The translations under genes were made by a program, and so were the position numbers. Shown here piece after piece: positions 58,849 through 64,000 of a DNA stretch of 64,000 nt. Source of the DNA: RPQJ01 sp963731105. GTDB taxonomy: Bacteria > Pseudomonadota > Gammaproteobacteria > Steroidobacterales > Steroidobacteraceae. The stretch spans positions 372,001 to 436,000 of the forward strand of contig CAVSUM010000010.1 in the NCBI GenBank assembly GCA_963731105.1. Reading direction: 5' to 3'. The number at the start of each line of letters is the position of its first letter. Position 1 is the stretch's first letter. The notes under the pieces are model-generated. The model worked only from the letters and a program-made list of their open reading frames with translations, searched no databases and was not told the DNA's origin.

Positions 58849-60019
58849 ATCCGCATTCCCGCCACCTACATGCGCGGCGGCACCAGCAAGGGCGTGTTCT
58901 TCCGCCTGCAGGACCTCCCCGAGCGCTGCCAGGTGCCGGGCGAGGCGCGTGACCGGCTGTTCCTGCGCGTGATCGGCAGCCCGGACCCGTACGCGGCACA
59001 CATCGACGGCATGGGCGGCGCCACTTCCAGCACGAGCAAGTGCGTGATCCTGTCGCGGAGCTCGCAGCTGGACCACGACGTCGACTATCTGTACGGCCAG
59101 GTGTCGATCGACAAGGCCTTCGTCGACTGGAGCGGCAACTGCGGCAACCTGTCGACGGCCGCCGGTGCGTTCGCGATCCATGCCGGCCTGGTCGATCCGT
59201 CGCGCATCCCGCAGAACGGCATCTGCGTGGTGCGCATCTGGCAGGCCAATATCCGCAAGATCATCATCGCGCACGTCCCGGTCACCAACGGCGTGGTGCA
59301 GGAAACCGGCGACTTCGAGCTCGACGGCGTGACGTTCCCGGCGGCGGAGATCGTGCTCGAGTTCATCGATCCTGCGGCGGAGGAGGACGGTTCGGCAGGC
59401 GCAATGTTCCCGACCGGCAATCTCGTCGATGACCTCGAGGTGCCGGACGTCGGCACGCTCAAGGCAACGATGATCACCGCCGGCATCCCGACGGTGTTCG
59501 TGAACGCCGACGACATCGGCTACACCGGCACCGAGCTGCGCGAGCAGATCAACACCGATCCGAAGGCTCTCGAGAAGTTCGAGAAGATCCGCGTCGCCGG
59601 CGCGCTGCGGATGGGCCTGATCAAGACGCCGGAGGAAGCGCAGAAGCGCCAGCACACGCCGAAGATCGCGTTCGTGGCAAGCCGAAGGATTACGTCGCCT
59701 CGAGCGGCAAGCAGATCTTGGCGGCGAGATCGACCTGCTGGTGCGCGCGCTGTCCATGGGCAAGCTGCACCACGCGATGATGGGCACGGCGGCCGTGGCG
59801 ATCGGGACGGCGGCAGCCATCCCGGGCACGCTGGTGAATCGGGCGGCGGGCAGCGGCGCGCGCACGGCCGTACGCTTCGGCCACCCGTCGGGCACGCTGC
59901 GGGTGGGCGCGGAGGCCCGCGAGGTCGACGGCCAGTGGACCGTCACCAAGGCCATCATGAGCCGCAGCGCCAGGGTGCTGATGGAAGGTTACGTCCGGGT
60001 CCCTGGCGATTCCTTCTAA
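58831..60019 (+). CDS. prpF: PrpF, AcnD-associated isomerase (two frameshifts)
   Basis: About 396 residues of the PrpF family (diaminopimelate-epimerase-like fold), needed with AcnD for 2-methylaconitate cis-trans isomerisation. N-terminal IRIPATYMRGGTSKGVFFRL is diagnostic, followed by DGMGGATSSTSKCVILS and DWSGNCGNLSTAAGAFAI. Missing bases near 59678 (GCAAGCC for GCAAAGCC) and 59717 (GCGGCG for GCGGGCG) break the frame before HHAMMGTAAVAIGTAAAIPG. The ATG and first five codons come from the inverted repeat, yet give the normal N-terminal length. Confidence 0.93.
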
Positions 60020-60037
60020 GGATATTTAGTGTTCTAG

Positions 60038-60067
60038 TTGACCAGCACACCAGATCTCCACTAGGAT
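60038..60067 (+). promoter_or_regulatory. Candidate promoter of the ABC/M1 genes
   Basis: TTGACC at 60038-60043 and TAGGAT at 60062-60067 with an 18-bp spacer lie in an AT-richer gap, 54 bases before the ATPase ATG. Confidence 0.45.
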
Positions 60068-60120
60068 CCCGCGAATTTCACGGCGACCGTCCCCGGCCGC
60101 CACTCGACGAGGTTCCCCGC

Positions 60121-61002
60121 ATGCTGCGCATCGACGGCCTGACCCACGTTTACCCCAACGGCACCCGCGCCCTCGATGGCGTGTCGCTCGACGTGCCGCG
60201 CGGCATGTTCGGGCTGCTCGGGCCCAATGGCGCCGGCAAGTCGTCGCTGATGCGCTGCATCGCCACGCTGCAGATCCCGACCGAGGGCACGATCCGCTTC
60301 GGCGACCTCGACGTGCTCGCCCAGCCGGACGCGTTGCGCCGCACCCTCGGTTACCTGCCGCAGGACTTCGGCGTGTACCCGCGCGTCAGCGCCGTCGACA
60401 TGCTCGACCACCTCGCGGTGCTGAAGGGCCTCGCCGACCGTCGGCAGCGCAAGGAGACGGTCGAAGCGCTGCTGCACCAGGTGAACCTGTGGGACGTGCG
60501 CAGGAAGGCGCTCGCCGGCTTCTCCGGCGGCATGCGCCAGCGCTTCGGCATCGCGCAGGCGCTGATCGGCCAGCCGTCGCTGATCATCGTCGACGAGCCC
60601 ACCGCGGGCCTCGACCCGGAGGAGCGCAACCGGTTCCTGAACCTGCTCGCCGAGATCGGCGAGAACGTGGTCGTGATCCTCTCCACCCACATCGTCGAGG
60701 ACGTCGCCGACCTGTGCCCGAGCATGGCGATCATCGCCGAGGGCCGCATCGTGCGCACCGGTGCGCCGCTCGAACTGATCGCCGCGCTCGACGGCCGCGT
60801 CTGGCGCAAGACCATCGCCAAGCACGAGCTCGACGCGTACCGCCGCGACCACGAGGTGATCGCCACTCGGTTGTTCGGCGGCCGCACCGTGATCCACGTG
60901 CTGGCGGAGCAGCGCCCCGGCGACGGCTTCGAACCGATGCCGGGCGGCCTCGAGGACGTCTACTTCTCGACGCTCGCCGTGTCCCGGCGCGCTGCCGCCT
61001 GA
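60121..61002 (+). CDS. ABC transporter ATPase
   Basis: A 293-residue ATPase of the ABC-2 exporter type. Walker A is LLGPNGAGKSSLMRC, the Q-loop YLPQDFGVYP, signature GFSGGMRQRFGIAQAL, Walker B LIIVDEPTAGLDPEE and H-loop STHIVEDV. It has a C-terminal extension of about 75 residues beyond the core. It stands 8 bases before the permease gene and surely works with it. GAGG precedes the ATG. Confidence 0.94.
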   Translation: MLRIDGLTHVYPNGTRALDGVSLDVPRGMFGLLGPNGAGKSSLMRCIATLQIPTEGTIRFGDLDVLAQPDALRRTLGYLPQDFGVYPRVSAVDMLDHLAVLKGLADRRQRKETVEALLHQVNLWDVRRKALAGFSGGMRQRFGIAQALIGQPSLIIVDEPTAGLDPEERNRFLNLLAEIGENVVVILSTHIVEDVADLCPSMAIIAEGRIVRTGAPLELIAALDGRVWRKTIAKHELDAYRRDHEVIATRLFGGRTVIHVLAEQRPGDGFEPMPGGLEDVYFSTLAVSRRAAA

Positions 61003-61010
61003 GCGCCGGC

Positions 61011-64000
61011 ATGTTCCGGTCCGTCGCCGCGTTCGAGCTGCGCTACCAGCTCAAGTCGCCCGCGTTCTGGGTGACCTTCCTGATCTTCGGCCTGCTGACC
61101 TTTGGCGCCACCGCGTCCGACAACGTGCAGATCGGCTCCGGTGGCAACGTCCTGGTCAACTCGCCGTACGCGATCGCGCAGACGCTGCTGATCATGAGCC
61201 TGTTCGCCGTGTTCATCATGACGGCGTTCGTCGCCAACGTCGTGGTGCGCGACGACGAGACCGGCTTCGGGCCGATCATCCACGCGACCCGCATCACGCG
61301 CTTCGACTACCTGTTCGGCCGCTTCAGCGGCGCGTTCCTCGCCGGCTGCCTCGCGTTCCTGAGCGTGCCGCTCGGCATGATGCTCGGCGCGGCAATGCCG
61401 TGGCTCGACCCCGAGACGGTGGGCCCGTTCAATCTCTGGCACTACGCCTGGATCTACTTCTGCGTCTGCGTGCCGACGCTGTTCGTCACCGGCGCCGGCT
61501 TCTTCGCGATCGCCACCGCCACGCGCTCGATGATGTGGACCTACGTCGGCGTGATCGGCTTCCTGGTGCTGTATTTCGTGGCCGCGACGTACTTCTCGCG
61601 GCCGGAGTTCGAGCGCGCCGTGGCGCTGGTCGAGCCGTTCGGCCTCGGCGCCTTCGGGCAGGCGACCAAGTACTGGACCGCGACCGAGCGCAACACGCAG
61701 CTGCCCGAGTTCGCGGGCCACATCCTGTGGAATCGCGTGATCTGGACCGGCGTGGCGTTTGCGCTGCTCGGCCTGGCGTGGCGGCTGTACTCGAGGGCGG
61801 CGCGAGGCGTGACGACGCTCGGCCGCAAGGCGCGGCGCAGCAAAGAGAATGCCGGCCGAGCCGGCGCCCGCTGTGGCGCCGAGCCCGTTCACCGCCACCG
61901 CCACCGCGACCGACGCCGCAGTGCGCCGCGACCGCTCAGGCTGGAGCCAGCTGTGGGCGCTGGCGAAATTCGACGTCGCCGCCGCGATCCGCAGCCCGGC
62001 CTTCATCGTGCTGCTCGGCATCGGCTTCATCAACTCGATCGCCTCGCTGTGGTTCGCCGACGAGCTCTACGGCAACACCATCTATCCGGTGACGCGGGTG
62101 ATGATCGAGACGCTGCAGGGCTCGTTCACCCTGATTCCGCTGATCATCGCCATTTACTACGCCGGCGAGCTGGTGTGGCGCGACCGGGACCGGCGCATGC
62201 ACGAGATCATCGACTCGACGCCGGCGCCCGACTGGGCGTTCGTGGTGCCGAAGATCCTCGCCATCTCGCTGGTGCTGTTCGCGACACTCGCCGCCAGCAC
62301 GCTGGCCGCGATCGCAGTGCAGGCGCTGAAGGGCTATTTCCACTTCGAACTCGGCAAGTACCTCGCCTGGTACGTGCTGCCGACCACGGTCGGCGTGGTG
62401 ATGTTCGCGGTGCTGGCGATCTTCATGCAGGTGCTGGTGCCGCAGAAAGCGCTCGGCTGGCTGCTGATGCTCGTGTTCCTGGTGGCGCAGATCACCCTCG
62501 ACCGCGTCGGCTTCCAGCACAATCTCTACCAGTACGCGAGCAACCCCGGCACGCCGCTCTCGGACATGAACGGGCAGGGCGACTTCGCCCGCTTCGCGTG
62601 GTGGTTCCGCGCGTACTGGAGTGGTGCCGCGTTGCTGCTGGCGGTGCTCGCCTACGCGCTGTGGCGCCGTGGCGTCGGCGCGCCGCTCAGGAGCCGCCTT
62701 GCGCTGCTGCCGAAGCGGCTGTCGGGCGTCGCGGGCGGGCTGGCGGCCGCGAGCGTGCTGGCAATGGCCATCCTCGGCGGCTGGATCTTCTACAACACCA
62801 ACGTACTGAACGAGTACCGCACGACGCTCGACGTCGAGCGCCAGCAGGCGGACTACGAGAAGGCGCTGATCGGCTACGAGAACGTGCCGCAGCCGCGGAT
62901 CACCGACGTCACGCTCGAGGTCGACCTCTATCCAGCGGAGCCGCGCGTCGTGACGCGGGGCAGCTACCTGATCCAGAACCGCACTGGGCAGCCGCTCGAG
63001 ACTGTGCACGTGCGCTGGCTCGAGCCGCTCGAGATGACCAGGCTCGAGGTGGAAGGGGCCAGCCTCGAGAAGGACTACGCAGAATACGAATACCGCATCT
63101 ACCGCTTTGCGCAGCCGATGGCGCCGCTCGAGACGCGCCGCATCACGTTCGAGACGCTGCGTGAGCAGCGCGGCTTCCGCAATACCGGCAACGAGAACCG
63201 CATCGTCGACAACGGCACGTTTCTCAACAACACGGAGTTCGCGCCGGTGCTCGGCATGAGCCTCGACGGCCTGCTCACCGACCGCGCCAAGCGCCGCAAG
63301 TACGGCCTGCCGCCGGAGCTGCGGCCGGCGAAACTCGAGGATGAGGGCGCGCGCGCGTTCAACGGGCTGCGTCGCGACAGCGACTGGGTGAATTCCGACA
63401 TCACGGTGTCGACGTCGGCCGACCAGCTCGCCATCGCGCCCGGCTACCGCGAGTCAGAGACGGTGGCGAACGGCCGCCGCACGGTGCGCTACGTCAGCGA
63501 CGCGCCGATCCAGAACTTCTTCTCGGTGCAGTCGGCCCGCTACCAGGTGGCCACGGACCGCTGGCAGGATGTCGAGCTCGCGATCTACCACGACCCTGCG
63601 CACGCCTACAACGTCGAGCGCATGACGCGGGCGATGAAGGCGTCGCTCGACTACTTCACCACGAACTTCAGTCCGTTCCAGTTCCGCCAGGTGCGCATCC
63701 TGGAGTTCCCGGCCTACGCCCGGTTCGCGCAGTCGTTCGCCAACACCATCCCGTATTCGGAGGGCATCGGCTTCATCGCGAATTACCGTGATCCCGAGAA
63801 GATCGACATGGTCACCTACGTGACCGCACACGAGATCGCGCACCAGTGGTGGGGCCACCAGCTGATCAGCGCCGACCAGCAGGGCGGCACCTTCCTGGTC
63901 GAGTCGCTGGCGCAGTATTCGGCGCTGATGGTGATGGAGCAGATGTACGGTCCGGAGCAGATCCGCAAGTTCCTCAAGTACGAGCTCGATCGCTACCTGC
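61011..64000 (+). CDS. ABC-2 permease fused to M1 aminopeptidase (frameshifted, cut by window end)
   Basis: About 996 residues are visible. Two ABC-2-like membrane halves (starting FRSVAAFELRYQLKSPAFWV and SGWSQLWALAKFDVAAAIRS), each with about six spans, are followed from about residue 600 by a periplasmic M1 peptidase region (ITDVTLEVDLYPAEPRVVTR, AYARFAQSFANTIPYSEGIG). The zinc motif HEIAHQWWGHQ is at 63829. An extra A near 61848 (GAGAATG for GAGATG) breaks the frame in the linker. The 3' end lies beyond the window. This permease/M1 architecture is known in proteobacteria but its cargo is unknown. Confidence 0.88.

Noticed and set aside
54910..61002. A single open frame of about 2030 codons across prpC, acnD, prpF and an ABC ATPase
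   Set aside because: It is a coincidence of a missing stop in the prpC repeat and compensating indels in acnD and prpF. Each gene has its own start and family-typical ends, and stretches at 58610-58800 and 59680-60110 translate to nonsense in this frame.
37700..61860. Programmed ribosomal frameshifting as the cause of the many frame breaks
   Set aside because: No common slippery heptamer or downstream structure is shared. Both +1 and -1 occur, some genes have three breaks, and housekeeping genes without known recoding are affected.

Overview
The window is a GC-rich (roughly two thirds G+C by eye) chromosomal segment from a gammaproteobacterium-like organism, and it contains the replication origin region. 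The evidence is the order rpmH-rnpA-yidD-yidC-mnmE on one side and dnaA-dnaN-recF-gyrB on the other, two parS sites of the Pseudomonas type inside recF, a separate glyQ/glyS pair, and an NtrC/sigma-54 controlled glnA with enterobacterial geometry. Nearly all genes right of 34 kb read rightward and most genes left of 32.6 kb read leftward, as expected for two replichores leaving an origin at about 32.4-32.6 kb. Phasins, a wax-ester synthase, a 2-methylcitrate operon and a family S46 peptidase suggest an environmental, carbon-storing heterotroph. I cannot name the genus.

Layout. 0-5 kb: glnA with its regulatory region, a DUF4124 gene, and a DUF3300/DUF2950 lipoprotein pair. 5-9 kb: a phasin, sulfoacetaldehyde acetyltransferase (xsc) and an L,D-transpeptidase. 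8.6-12.1 kb: a Zn/Mn uptake cluster (permease, binding protein, porin-like barrel, small Cys protein) with no ATPase. 12.3-16.7 kb: CoA-binding protein, glyQ, glyS, acyltransferase. 16.7-21.3 kb: second phasin with a TTGCA-dyad control region, exported epimerase-like protein, mltA, membrane protein, FAD oxidoreductase. 21.3-26 kb: GGDEF cyclase, Crp-type regulator, antiporter, MelB-like symporter. 26-34 kb: gyrB (interrupted by a 582-residue intein), recF, dnaN, oriC, dnaA. 34-38 kb: rpmH, rnpA, yidD, yidC, mnmE. 38.6-46.3 kb: S46 peptidase, wax-ester synthase/DGAT, HExxH protein, mnmG, peptide-binding lipoprotein. 46.4-49.9 kb: NfeD-like protein, glutathione peroxidase, SIMPL protein, cytochrome c4, metallo-beta-lactamase-fold hydrolase. 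50-60 kb: acuI, cysD, cysNC, prpB, prpC, acnD, prpF. 60-64 kb: an ABC exporter whose permease is fused to an M1 peptidase, cut by the window end.

Themes. Carbon storage (two phasins, WS/DGAT) is linked by lysine/alanine-rich histone-H1-like tails on a phasin and on the WS/DGAT. Propionyl-CoA flux is represented by AcuI (acrylyl-CoA to propionyl-CoA) upstream of a complete PrpB/PrpC/AcnD/PrpF methylcitrate route, with sulfate activation (CysD/CysNC) between them. The most unusual items are the gyrB intein carrying an XRE-like helix-turn-helix, and several long dyad-symmetric repeats at gene junctions that supply C-terminal codons, stop codons and in one case the start codon of the next gene.

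Caveat. At least 17 reading frames are broken by single-base indels, densely from 37.7 to 61.9 kb and including mnmE, mnmG and cysN. This looks like consensus error rather than biology. I annotate such genes across the break and say where it is.
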